Below are positions 23,976 through 37,808 of a DNA stretch of 64,000 nucleotides, piece by piece; position 1 is the first letter of the stretch; every line of letters begins with the position of its first letter. The notes under the pieces are model-generated. The model made no database searches, had not been told where the DNA came from, and saw only the letters and a list, made by a program, of their open reading frames with translations. The translations under genes were made by a program, and so were the position numbers. This DNA comes from Antrodiella citrinella. Lineage: Eukaryota > Basidiomycota > Agaricomycetes > Polyporales > Steccherinaceae. Location of the stretch: positions 1 through 64,000 of the forward strand of contig SGPM01000100.1 of assembly GCA_004802725.1 (NCBI GenBank). Reading direction: 5' to 3'.

Positions 23976-26100
23976 ATGTCTTCAAGTATAGAGCTCATTA
24001 ACCCAAAAGCTGAGAGCGTGCGGAGAGCCGCTGCTCTACAGGTGCGATCCTTCATGTTACCATCTTGCTCATGAATATACTGAGACACGATCTTCCAAGG
24101 TCAATACGAATGGCGCGATGGGTCTTGCGAACGTCGTGAAAAGCAACCTGGGTACGTGCTCCTCTCCATCCTACATATCTGATCTCCTCAACCAATTCAT
24201 GTGATGTAGGACCGCGCGGTACCCTGAAAATGCTCGTGGATGGAGCCGGTCAGATCAAAATGACCAAGGACGGCAAGGTTTTGCTCTCGGAGATGCAGAT
24301 CCAAAACCCCACCGCGGCGATGATCGCACGTACGGCGGTCGCGCAGGACGAGCAAGTGGGTGACGGGACTACGTCGGTGGTTTTGTTGGTCGGAGAGCTG
24401 TTGAAGCAAGCGGATCGGTACATCTCTGAAGGTGTACACCCGACGGTGATTGGAGAGGGATTTGACATTGCAAAGAAGGCTGCTTTGGAGGTATGTGGTC
24501 CGTTTATACTACCATCTTCTGAGTGACGATGTCGGCCTATTTGTCGTAGTTTTTGGAGACTTTCAAGCAGCCGGTCAAGCTGGATCGCGCTACGCTCATC
24601 AATGTCGCGTATACCTCGCTCTCGACCAAGCTGAACAGTGCTCTCGCGAAGCAACTCGCCGCAGATGTTGTAGATGCTGTTCTGACCATCCGTCCTCCCC
24701 CACCCAACAAAGGTTCCTCATTCGTATTCTTACTATACAAATGAGGTTGCTGACCCGAAGTTCCAGATGCCAAAGACCAATACCGCGATCCTATTGACTT
24801 GCACATGGTCGAGATCATGAAGATGCAACATCGTACTGCCTCAGAGACTCAGCTGATTCGTGGACTCGTGCTTGATCACGGTGCCAGGCATCCGGACATG
24901 GCCAAGAGGGTTGAGAACGCTTACATCCTGACTTTGAACGTCAGTTTGGAGTACGAGAAGACGTACGTTTGAATTCTCTCTTTGAATCGTCTTTTATGCC
25001 TGATGTCATTATTGCATAAGTGAGGTCAACTCCTCGTTCTTCTACTCCTCCACCGAGCAACGCGAGAAACTCGTGGAGTCCGAACGGCGCTTCACCGATG
25101 AGAAATGCAGGAAGATCGTCGAGTTCAAGAACCTGGTCTGTGATCAGGCAGTCGACTCAAAGGAGAAGAAGAAGAACTTTGTCATCATCAACCAGAAAGG
25201 TATCGACCCTCTCAGCTTGGACATCCTCGCCAAGAACGGCATATTTGCTCTTCGCAGAGCTAAGCGGCGCAACATGGAGCGGTACATCTTGCCTCAACAC
25301 ATGACCCTGGTGCATGGTGGCTCATAATATATCTTCTCACAGTCTGCAACTTGTATGTGGTGGTACTGCCCAAAACTCGGTGGACGATCTGACACCGGAT
25401 ATCCTCGGTTATGCTGGCCTCGTCTATGAACACACGCTCGGCGAAGACAAGTTCACTTTCGTTGAAGACGTTAAAGAGCCCAAGTCTGTCACTCTCCTCG
25501 TGAAGGGCCCCAACGCCCACACGATCCAGCAAGCTCAGGACGCGCTGAGGGACGGTTTGCGCGCGGTGAAGAACGCGTTGGAGGACGACGCGCTGATCCC
25601 GGGTGCTGGTGCGTTCGAGGTGGCGTGTTCAGCGTACTTGTCCGGGCCTGTGAAGAAGAGTGCGAAGGGCAGGGCCAAGATGGGTGTGCAGGCGTTCGCG
25701 GAGGCGTTGTTGATCATCCCAAAAACCCTTGCTGCTAACGGAGGATTTGATGTCCAGGATGCTGTAGTTGCGTTGCAGGTGAGTGGATTCTGGGTCTTGT
25801 GTGGGGTACGTTCACTTATGATTTGTTAGGAGGAGCAAGCCGAAGGAAACACGGTTGGCATCGACCTCGAATCCGGCGAGCCTTTCGACCCTACTGTTGA
25901 GGGTATCTGGGACAACTACCGCGTGAAGCGACAGATGCTTCATTCATGGTTAGTCCTACTCTTCCTATCCATTGCCATCTTTCACTGATTGCGATATTAT
26001 CTATAGTTCGGTCATCGCTGTCAACCTCTTGTCAACGGATGAGATCCTGCGAGCTGGTCGCAGTTCGTTGAAGGCTGAGGGACCGGGCCCACAGCAATAG
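23976..26100 (+). CDS. CCT6: T-complex chaperonin (CCT/TRiC) zeta subunit
   Basis: One of eight subunits of the cytosolic chaperonin that folds actin and tubulin. The ATG at 23976 starts [14 protein letters not shown], matching the zeta N-terminus. Nucleotide-binding motifs are in order: [41 protein letters not shown] (P-loop-like catalytic loop) and, near the end, GAGAFEVA. Zeta-type features include [12 protein letters not shown] and [15 protein letters not shown]. The C-terminus ends KAEGPGPQQ with TAG at 26098-26100. Multiple short introns interrupt the frame; the one at about 25280-25342 rejoins MER to [12 protein letters not shown]. Length is that of the family. The promoter must lie within the gene-poor stretch upstream. 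Confidence 0.97.
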
Positions 26101-26948
26101 TCGATTTATAGAATGCATGGTATAAAATGTACTGAGTATTAGAGAAGTTCTAGCTGGCACATTCACTGTAATGCCTTTATCCAGCATGAAACTGCCTGCG
26201 CTACATCTAGATCTCCAGTACTGTTCTCTCTCTCAGGATACAGGGGAGGCCTCCATACTATCGGGCTTGAGGTGCACGATACGTGAATGTGGCCACAGTC
26301 GAATTCAATCAGATGATTGTGTAAGGGCTTGGCCATTGGTCTTCAGTCAGCGTGGTCTTCTGATAAGTAGAGAAGATACTTACGAGAGATGATGTATATG
26401 TACCCACACCGACCGTGAGGATTCGTGTGCATCGCGTTTTCTGTACACAGCTAGAAGCAAAGCGATAGCGAGCTATGAAGCAATAATGTGCGAGGTGAGA
26501 ATTGGAGCGGCTTGAAAGTGTACAGGAAAAGGAATCAGCATTTGAACACCTATGGACAACTCGAACATGGAGGGATGTATATGATTGCGAATCCTCATGG
26601 GATCGACGCGATCTGAGATTTTGAGACGATCGATATGGATGATCAAATTATCGAATCGCGCGTGGCAAAGGAAGGACTAACGAAGTTCGTAAGAACGACC
26701 TGCTCACTGGTGCTCACTGAAGTACTGAAGGTCCACTGGCAAACGCTAGCCCATTGATGGCAAAATATCTTCACAGAGGGTCTTACGAGATGGTATCCTC
26801 TGACCTTCGGATCGCGCCAGTCTGGGCATCCATCTAGATCATTATTGCAACGCCCTTGCCAATGGGAATACTTAAGACCCTGGTGGCACGACGACCGCTC
26901 GCACCGACCCCCAACTATCCCTAGATACCTATCACTCCTACCTACAAC
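26101..26948. other. Intergenic region between CCT6 and the first dehydrogenase
   Basis: This is the 3' flank of CCT6 and the promoter of the short-chain dehydrogenase. A pyrimidine-rich run precedes the next ATG (26904-26948). No gene was seen. Confidence 0.45.
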
Positions 26949-27971
26949 ATGGCCCCCAAAGTTTGGCTGAGTGCGTCCTTCCACATGTCTCTCGGACCTT
27001 CTTTCTCACTAAACATCATGTTGTTATCACAGTCACTGGTGCCGGCTCTGGCTTCGGTAAAGAAACAACCAAGCAGGCTCTCGAGAGTGGAGACAGCGTC
27101 CTTGCGACCGACATCAACGTCGCCGGACTCGCAGAGCTGCAATCAGCCTACCCCGCCGACAAGCTACTTGTTCAGAAGCTCGACGTTACGAGCGCGCAGG
27201 ACATCACGGACGCGTTCGCAGCTGCGAAGAAGACGTTCGGGCACCTCGACGTCGTGTTCAGCAACGCAGGGCACGGCGTCGCCTCTGAGCTGGAGGGCCT
27301 CACGCCGGAGCATGCGCGGGGACTCTTCGATGTGGACTTTTGGGGCGCGACGAACGTCGGCCTTGCTGCCGTCAAGTTCTTCAGGGAGGAGAATGCACCG
27401 GGTGTGGGAGGGAGACTTCTGTTCACTAGCTCGATGCTGGGACAGATGGTTTTCCCGATTGTCGGCATATACAATAGCGCTAAGCACGGTATGTTCTCTC
27501 GCTCATGAAGCCATTGCGTGGTACTTAACATCAATTCGCAGCCCTGGAAGGATACGCCGAGACTCTCGCAGCTGAACTTGACCCGTCATGGAACATCAAA
27601 GTTCGTACATACTGTGTATACAAAGTAGCGAACGAAGTCGTTGATATCTGAATTAGATCACCATCCTCGAACCAGGCATCTACCGCACCGGCGCCGTGTC
27701 GAACACAAAGGTGCTCCCAGTCCACCCCGCCTACGACAAACCCCACCTCGCAACGACAGCTATCCGCCAAATGATCACCAACCCAAACATCGGAGGAGAC
27801 CCCAAGAAGCTCGTGAAGCAGGTGCTGAAGCTCGTTGAGCTCGAGAAGCCCCCTCTGCGCATCGTGCTCGGCAAGGACGCGATTGGCGCGATTGAAGCGC
27901 ATTACAACGCTCAGCTGCAGAATATCAAGGAGTTTGCTTCTTGGTCTGAGGACCTTGAACATGATGCGTGA
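26949..27971 (+). CDS. Short-chain dehydrogenase/reductase (classical SDR)
   Basis: The first coding exon is only 22 bases (MAPKVWL plus one base), then an intron leads to the cofactor-binding motif ITGAGSGFGK (TGxxxGxG). The Rossmann-fold acidic residue follows in LATDIN, then LDV, the structural SNAGHG (NNAG-type), the catalytic Ser in LLFTSSML and the active-site YNSAKH (YxxxK). A further intron separates SAKH from ALEGYAETLAAEL. ILEPGIYRTG follows. About 280 residues, usual for the class. The substrate cannot be predicted. Related fungal proteins are annotated as NAD(P)-dependent oxidoreductases acting on steroids, sugars or aldehydes. Confidence 0.93.
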
Positions 27972-28465
27972 GCAGGGGCACGAAGGGAAAAACGGATGGA
28001 TAGAACAGTGATCTTGTAGCTATGTTCAACGTCTTTGCAACAATACCCAATGTACAGTATATCAACGAGGTAGCCAATGATTTCAGATGATGATCGCCCC
28101 TACGTCCTGTGAGTAGCTCAGCGATGTCGTGGTCGGGCAGACATAGGTATGATTCAGAGCGATAGCAACTCAGTACATTCCTCGGAAGATGGACCTCCCG
28201 ACATTAGGTCACTACGTAGTATACATACATACAATCTTAATTTACACGAAAGGCTAAGGTATGTACGAAAAGTTCGGGGATTGCAGGACGGGGTGGCAAA
28301 ATCAACGAGCACAAACGAGGGAAAAAAACAGCGTTGAAGCAGCAGAGAGAGCAAAATAACATTTAAGTGGCACGAGAGAGGGCAGGAGGTGACGGAGACA
28401 GCAAAACACAGCACGAAGCGAAGCAAAATGTTCGACGACCGGTCTGTCCAAAGTCCAGTCATCAA
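27972..28465. other. Convergent intergenic region
   Basis: This lies between the 3' ends of the dehydrogenase (plus) and SET9 (minus). A/T-rich with no coding signal. Confidence 0.5.
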
Positions 28466-31400
28466 TCAAGAGTCAACATCGGACGGGTGTTCAGGATCCC
28501 AATCTATATCGTCCAGCTTCGAGGGAGAGGTCACCGCGGAGAAAGCTTTGAACAGGGAGAACGTTGCTTTGTTCAGGTAGGAGGTATCATCAGAAGGGAT
28601 GAGGACGGTTTTCTTCCATGCCATCCCGGGAGAGTCGGTGTCGATGGAAAGGGGAGAAGGGGCGGGGGGAGTTTGAGTTTGGATGATCACCGGAACGCTG
28701 TCGCTGCCAAGAGACGACGTCGGGCGGGACTCCGACATTGCAATAAGGCGTTCAACAATGCGGTCAGACTCGTTGGACTCGTCAGAGTCCACCTGTATGG
28801 ATTCGGTTGACGAATTACCAATAGGATTCAAACTGACAGACTCGTCTTCAATATCAGAAGGTGGATAACGCAGGAAACTGTTGTCTATAGCATCCTAAAA
28901 GGGCGGGTCATCATCAGAGAGGTCACAGTATGCAGTCTTAGGCCATACTGACTTCGTCTGAGCTATACGAATCCCAGCCGTCATCATCCTCATCATCCAT
29001 AGGATATTGGAGATCCATGCCATCGATGACAGGCTCAATGCCTTTCCGCTTCAGAACTTGGTCGACGATCGGCGCAGGTTCTGGTTCGAGACGTGCCCAC
29101 CGTTGTCTGGCAAAGTTATGCGGAGCGAATCCTTTGAGACCAAGCATCGACCGGAAACGCGTGGGGGCAGGTGAGATGGGCTCATCCTCCGCTGGCGAGA
29201 CGTCAGCATCGTCGTACTCGTCCTCCAGTACGCTATCAGCACGAGCGTCGATTTCAGGAGTGATGGGAGGAGTAGAGTCAGAATCCGTTGGAAGGCTGGC
29301 TGACATGGATGCACTGCGAGAAGGTCCGTCGGGGGTAGAAGTCCACATTTTACGACGCGCGAACGCGATCGGGTTCGGACGACCAAGTAGAGCTGACCGG
29401 ACCTTGACAGCAGGCAAGCGAGGAGGAGAGTCCTCTTCGTCTTCGTCCTCATCCTCGTCCTCATCGTCATCCTCTATGTCACTCGTCCGATATCGCTTCA
29501 CCCCCTCCTCAGACGGATCCTCCTCCACGTAACGACGCTTGCCCAAGACCCCACCATGACGGTAAAAATCAGAAGACCCCGAGGCATTGTCACTCTTGTT
29601 TCCGGAACCTTCATGGTCCTCACCGACGTCGCGACGAAAGCGTTTGAAGTGAGCACCCTTCTTTCTTCCGTACCGCTTGTGGCCGAAAGAAAAGTTCTTG
29701 CGCATAAAGCGTCCATTCGTAGTAGACTTCTTCCCGAAGCGACCGTTTGCCTCCCGCGGTTGAGCAGCGACTGCTAACGACTTCGGCGTTGGAAGCTTGG
29801 AGCCATCCAGTTCGGTCTCTTCTTTCACCGGTGTCGACGGTGGTTGCAGATGAAACAACGTTTCATTGTGCACTGCGTCATCACTAGGCAGGGTCGACAA
29901 AGGCGAGCTGGGAATAGCCTGAACTGGGTTCTTCCGGGGCGAAACACGGAGGCGGAGTGAACTGGACGGGTCGTTCTCCCGCAACTTGAGGCTGGGCATT
30001 CTTGCACGTCCACTTCGTCGTCCGTTGTCCGGTGCATCCGGCTTGAGCATCTTCTGGGCCTTGGCCGACATCTCGACCTTGTGCTTCGGCGGACGTCCGC
30101 GTGGTCGGATGGGGCTCAACAGCGAAGATTTCGTCTTTTTGCTGGGCCGCTCATCTTCACTGACATCGTCACCGTCTCGCTGGCGTTTAGTCACGACCTT
30201 CTTCTTGTCAGGTGCAGGAGTAGATACAGAAGATCTAGACTTGGAAGTGGATGCCTTGGGCTCTAGCTTGATCTTCAAACTGGGAGGGTCGTATGGCCTG
30301 TATGTCTTAATCACGCGAGGGGGTAGAGTGAAGGCAGCAACACCATCAGGTGCGACACGGTCAGGCCAATGGACGGCGTAAATCGCAAAATGACGTAGAC
30401 ACCTGTATTACAACACGTTCAACTTAAGAATGAAGGAGATGTGAAAACGTGACGTACCTGGGACATTCCGTGTCAACATTCTTTCGCGGTCTGCCTCTCC
30501 TCCCTGTCCTTCCCGGAGTCGCACCCCAGACAACCTCCGAGTCAATGGAGATGATGGGCAACACCTTCGTGCATGTCTTGCACGTTGGTAGCGGCTTCCC
30601 GTCTACTCCTCTGGGTCCTTCGTCCAGCTGCTTCACCGACGCGCTCTCCACGAAGCTGGCTACAGAAGCGCGAGGCCTCAATGTCCGTCCTTCCTCCATC
30701 TCCTCTTTCTCCATGTCTCTCAGATCAGCAACGGATGTCGACGCACGGCCCTTGCCCTTGTCCTTGAAGGGGGTAGATCGGCGCGACGACGCGGTCTCCC
30801 GTTCCAACACGCCAGACGCGGCACCGCGACTCCGCAATCGGGAAGACGAGCGAATGCTGTTGGCGACAGACGAAGCGCTATTACTCTCTGCAGTCAGAGG
30901 AGGGGTTACTAATTGTCTAGCAGCAGACACGGATCGCCCAGCGACGCCTTTGCCTTTGCCCTTGGTGTTACTTGGTCCAATACTCACCGAAACATCTCTC
31001 GAAGCCTCTCTCGCGCTTTGTGAACGCGTGGAAATGACGGACTGGAAAGGAGGGGGAGCGACGGATGGTTGGCGGGAGGAGATGACGGATCGTCCACGAG
31101 AGCTGGACTCGGGGTCGGGTGTCATTAGTCCTTTCTTGGCCGTCCGAAGTGGACCCGCAGACGTTCGCGACGGGGGAAGAGAAGTCAATTCAGAAGTGAC
31201 GTCGGGTTCAACCTCCGCTTCCAGTTCAATCTGGCCTCCCTCGACTGTCTCGACCTCTGCCTCATCGTTTACGACAGCATAAACACCGCGCCGGGTGCGC
31301 CTCTCGTTGACATTTGTGGGGGCCCGCTCGTCGTCGGAATCGTCAGACTCGCTGGAGGAAGGGGAGGAGGACCGTCCGTTCCGTGAGTTCACGCGACTAT

Positions 31401-32533
31401 GAGAGCTGGCGCCAGAATCAGAACATTCTCCGTCATCTGTTGTTTGGGGGCCATAACCCCCTCTCCCCTTTCGCTCACAGGTTTCGCAGAGACAGTGACG
31501 GTTTTTGCGACCGACTGTATTGGTGAATCAGTGGGATCGATGCCACTAAGAGTGAAGGACTCACAGTAACCGTCTCCATAGTGAGCGGTAACTTCCTCAC
31601 CCACTGCAATCGGCTTGATGACACGGAAGGTGATATAACGCCCCTCTCTGAATAATTCAACGTTGTGATCGCAATCATGCTAAAGAGGGGAAGGACACAA
31701 AGAAAACATCAGATGCCCGCCGCCCAAGAAGCCGCAATGAAACACATACATTGACAAACCGGGCAGGTCCGAGGAAAAGATGGTTCTTCTTGAGTTGTTT
31801 CGAGTGGATGACGCTGAAATCCCGACGTATGCCAACACCGTCGGCGTGTCGCTCGTCCGTGCGCTTTAGCTCCTTATCTTCATCTTCCGTCAAGTCGGCC
31901 ATAGATCCTTTGAGCTCGGAGATGACCTGACCAGGCTGCAGAGGACGCGTGGCGAGGATGCACAGTTCGGACTTGCCAGTGCGATACGAGTAACGGGATG
32001 TATGGGCGATCTCAATAGAGCCGGAGGGCAGATACAGTTCGCAGTAACGCGTAGCGTGCCTAATATGAGGTCAGCACAATTAGACACGAAGGGGGGATGA
32101 AAACTGACGTGGCGAATGCATTTATTTGCTTCTGAGTATATGTGCTGAGGTAGTAGCGAACAGCTGTGAGCCTAGGACACGGGGTGTCAGCATCGCGTCT
32201 CACGGCGGGGAGGATAGGGGGGCCTTACCCCAGAAGGTCGTCGACGGCCAGACGAATCGCAGTTTGTGGGGGACCTTTGGACGATACGAGCTACTCGCCA
32301 CAAAGGGGAAGTTCACGCAGGACAAGGGAAGGGAGTGAGAAAAAATAAAGCAGGGGTAATGTGAGAGGACGTACGCGTCGGATTATCTGTAGGAGCTGTT
32401 CGGAATCCGACTTGGGGAGCATCCGCTTAGGGTCCATCTTGTGCACGACGAGGGGCGCGGCACCAGTGCCTAGCTTCTCGACTAGGAGATGGGAGAGGAA
32501 GTCGTCGTCCCTGGAGAGGTCCTTCATATTCAT
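28466..32533 (-). CDS. SET9: Histone H4-K20 methyltransferase SET9 (KMT5/SUV4-20 type)
   Basis: Transfers methyl groups from S-adenosylmethionine to histone H4 Lys20 in chromatin, a mark used in DNA-damage checkpoint signalling. The start at 32531-32533 (MNMKDLSRDDDF) leads into the SET9 N-terminal helical region (TAIRLAVDDLLGLTAVRYYL). The SET domain holds SELCILATRPLQPGQVI, FSVIHSKQLKKNHLFLGPARFVN joined by splicing to HDCDHN (the NHxxxxN cofactor motif), GEEVTAHYGDGYF and a cysteine cluster NRHCLCETCERKGRGG. A CKTC...CPRC zinc-ligand cluster, also known in fungal SET9, follows about 30400-30600. The rest is long, Ser/Arg/Asp-rich and probably disordered, with GRPP AT-hook-like patches (RPRGRPPKHK). 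The last exon (28466 to about 28895) is joined through a GTCAGT donor after SSDE. The C-terminal tail is longer than in yeasts. Confidence 0.94.
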
Positions 32534-33187
32534 TATCTTTGTTGGCCGCCATGCGCCCTTGAGTGACGACGAACTCGCGCTCGCGACGACATGAGGCATC
32601 GAATGACGCGAGGAGAGCGATGTCTGTTCCGACGACGAGCGGGATGGGCGGGGAGGGGGACGGGGACGGAGGTGGGGATGACAGCGAGAGGCAAGCCACA
32701 GCCAACACGGATGAATCTGAACACAGGGAGCGGGAGTCAGCGAAAAGTAGGCGCCGAAGTGAAGCTCAGCGTCAAGTCGCGTGATTTTACAGGGCGTGTG
32801 TAAAGTAGCAGCTGCTCTCCCCTTCGTCGTGTTTATATCTCTCCGAGACCGTGCATTGCGACGGTCACAGCTACAGCAACCCGCAGGCGGGTCTCGTGTC
32901 TCTCCGACAACGGCGCACAAAAGAGAGTTCAATCCTTGTTCATCTTTTTGTCCAACACAGCAACGCACAGGCCGGCGGGTCTCAGCTCGCTCATTCACAA
33001 CAAGGGGCCGGGGTTCAGACATGCATTGCATCAAAACATGGGATGGTTGGGGCATATCACATACAATAAAGGGTGGCGAGAGTGTCATAGTCGGAATTTT
33101 ATTCATACCAACATCGATGCGAGCAACGTCACCGAGGCCGTCAAGCCCTACGAGCATACAACAAAGAAAAGCACTCCACGAGAACAC
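32534..33187. other. SET9 promoter region and RPS8 3' flank
   Basis: The SET9 frame remains open upstream, but the peptide is low-complexity and the ATG at 32533 matches the family start. A run of A/C-rich and G-rich tracts at 32640-32700 is seen. No separate gene. Confidence 0.45.
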
Positions 33188-34197
33188 TCATGCAGCGTGA
33201 GCGTGCTTCTGCTTGCCGGTCCTGATCTTCCTCAGGTAGAACTGTGTGCAATGAATCGCGTCAGCAACCCACGCCGCTGTATCCTCTCAGAAGCACAGAA
33301 TAGGTAATAACGTACCTCAAGCTCCTTGCCCTCAAGAACGTAGCCGTCCGCACGGCCCGACTGGCCTGGCCGGCTGCTGATAACAGCGTACAGACGACCG
33401 GCAGCAAACTGACTCTCGAGCAGGGGGTCAATCTTGGCCTCTGTTATCCGATATCGCTTTTCAGTTAAATTGAGGGGATAGAACGCGGCAGAATGCACTC
33501 ACCCTTCTTCTTCTCATCCAAGCTGCGTTGCGCGTGGTTTGACAGCTTGACCTCCTCAGTACCTTCCGCGAGGGGCTCCCTCTTGCCCTTCTTGGTCACA
33601 GGCTGGGCATACTGTGTGCGCATCATTCATCAATCGCTGGATCGACTCCATTGGAAGAAATGGTACTCACATGGGACTCGTACCATTGACGGAAGGGAGT
33701 AGCATCGATCTGGATGATAGCACTCTTGACGAGAGTGTTTGTTCGTACAAGTTCGTTGTTGGAGGCGTTGTATACCTGCCAGATGATGTCAGAAAAAGTT
33801 ACAGGAGACAGGGAGAGCACATGAATGTAATCTCATGTGAGGAGGGACCGCAAGATGGATTTGATCATATGAGAATACTCACAACACCGATAATCCTCGT
33901 CTTCTTTGTCACATGTTCGCTCGCCCACGCGAAGTTACCACCCTCGAGACGAAGGGCACGGTACTTGACGTTGCCACCACGAGTGCGCACAGAGTGAACA
34001 CGCTTGGGGCCGAGCTTGGTGCTGGCGGGTTGACGACCGAGCTCGAATTTTCGCTTCTTGCGGTAGTGGGCGCGCTGGGCACCAGTGGCCGAACGCTTGT
34101 GCCGGGACGAACGGGAGATACCTGTATGGAAAGACAAGGAGAGGCAGGTTAGTACTCGTCAAGGACGTTGTAGACGGCCATGGCAGCACTGACCCAT
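33188..34197 (-). CDS. RPS8: 40S ribosomal protein S8 (eS8)
   Basis: A structural protein of the small ribosomal subunit. The coding start ATGG is a 4-base exon (34194-34197) followed by an intron with a TACTAAC-type branch site, then [20 protein letters not shown], the invariant eS8 N-terminus. Further conserved blocks are [55 protein letters not shown] and [16 protein letters not shown]. The end is [11 protein letters not shown] and TGA at 33188-33190. About 205 residues, family length. The intron at 33776-33882 (107 bases) is about twice the local norm. Confidence 0.98.
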
Positions 34198-35174
34198 GTC
34201 GTAGAGTCTTGAGGCTTGATGGTGGGTGAAGCCGAAGCCCTATCCGTGTTTTGGTGGATAGAGCGATTGCAGTTCACAGATTAAGGTTCAACTTCATTCA
34301 ACCCCCGACCGGGAATATCCGTGGCTCCAGCCACACACCACGCGCGACCAGCGCTAATACATTCACTCCTCCGTCTCCGAATCGCCGAGTCCCGACTGTA
34401 CATCTACACACCAACTCCGGAACATCTTCGTACACGCTTTCATAACTTTGGTTTTGCCTTGTCAAATGGACGATATCTTCATCTGCAACCGCGCTGATGT
34501 CACTGCTCTCACCATTCCCTCTGCTCGACGTTCAAGAGCCATACAACTCTTGGTTACTCTCGACAAACAAGCGAAACATTTTGCGTTGAACGTTGAACGC
34601 TGTTGAACGTTGGCAGGCGTCGCAGTAGGCACGAGGGGTGCAGGGATTAGGCACTAGGTACAAGAACATAGAAAGGAACCTTCTACCGTCTGCTACGTGG
34701 CCAAGGGTCATTCGCGATATTCTGTTTCTTCCAGAGTTCGACGCGTTCGACGTTAGATCAGATCCGCAAATGACACCATTCTCGCATGGCTCACCAGTCC
34801 GAGACCAGTCCATGACTGTTGGACATTTCAGGTTATTGGGATCTGCCTTACAGGCGCACCCTGGGGCCTTGATCCTCCTTCAGGTCACCATTGTCTTCGT
34901 TCTACGGGCCCGTATTACCTCCCCTCTCCGCAAACATATCATACGGCACTTGACAGCGAAGAGATCGATTTTCAGAACGTTCATGCCTTTGTCGACGTAC
35001 ATGAGGCGTTGATTGATCTAGACTGCCCGCTCGGGTAGATGGTATCCGCGCGTAGGCGCGTTTCATCACTTCTATAAGACCAACTAGTACCAATTTCCCC
35101 TCTTCCATTGTCCAAACGGTTTCGGCCTCTCTACACCTTCCCTCATCGTTCATCTGTGCTCGTCGTGTGCTACG
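34198..35174. other. Divergent promoter region between RPS8 and UGPase copy B
   Basis: Nearly 1 kb separates the two divergent start codons. A TATA-like element for the plus-strand gene is at 35073-35078. A small repeat, TTGAACGTTGAACGCTGTTGAACGTTGG, is centred near 34600. No coding gene supported. Confidence 0.5.
35073..35078 (+). promoter_or_regulatory. TATA-like element of UGPase copy B
   Basis: TATAAG, 97 bases upstream of the ATG at 35175 and followed by a pyrimidine-rich leader. Confidence 0.4.
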
Positions 35175-37364
<2,190 letters not shown>

Positions 37365-37808
37365 TTGGACATTCGCGTGGTGGTACTCTTCTGACACGGA
37401 CTCAACCTACATACATACCTTCTTCTCGTCTACTCCGAACGATACTGGAAATACACAGAATACACAATTGTACCTCGGTCTGCTAATGAGTTTCAGTCAA
37501 TAGATTTCCGAATGAGAACGGAACATACTTATGTATACAAAGAGTGTGATGAAAATCATGACTTCATGATGTGAAAGCAATGTTGAAGTGTGTTGAAGTC
37601 AAGGTCGATCCTGACGGGAGCACTTGATTTCGTCCCCATGGGGGATCGGGCGCGTAGAAGACCGAACGCGGTTCCCGGTCTCGTGAACCCTCATAATTAT
37701 GGATCCCTCACACCCTTTTCACCAACTCTCATCTTCCTCTCATTTCGTATCTGAACATCGACCCTACGATTTCCCTCTCGCAAGCAGCTGTCCAAAAGCA
37801 ATTCTAAC
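37365..37808. other. Intergenic region between UGPase copy B and the second dehydrogenase
   Basis: The 3' flank of the UGPase and a pyrimidine-rich promoter run (37710-37790) just before the dehydrogenase ATG. No gene seen. Confidence 0.5.

Noticed and set aside
29400..29475. CTTCGTC/CATCCTCGTC repeat run
   Set aside because: It is the codon repeat for the Asp/Glu tract of SET9, not a separate repeat element.
32534..33187. SET9 frame extended upstream by about 218 codons
   Set aside because: The extension is low-complexity and Cys/Ser/Arg-rich, while the ATG at 32533 immediately precedes the conserved SET9 N-terminus.
33776..33882. Possible box C/D snoRNA in the long RPS8 intron (ATGATCA and CTGA)
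   Set aside because: The C-box has a mismatch, the flanks cannot form a terminal stem and the CTGA fits the branch point of the intron.
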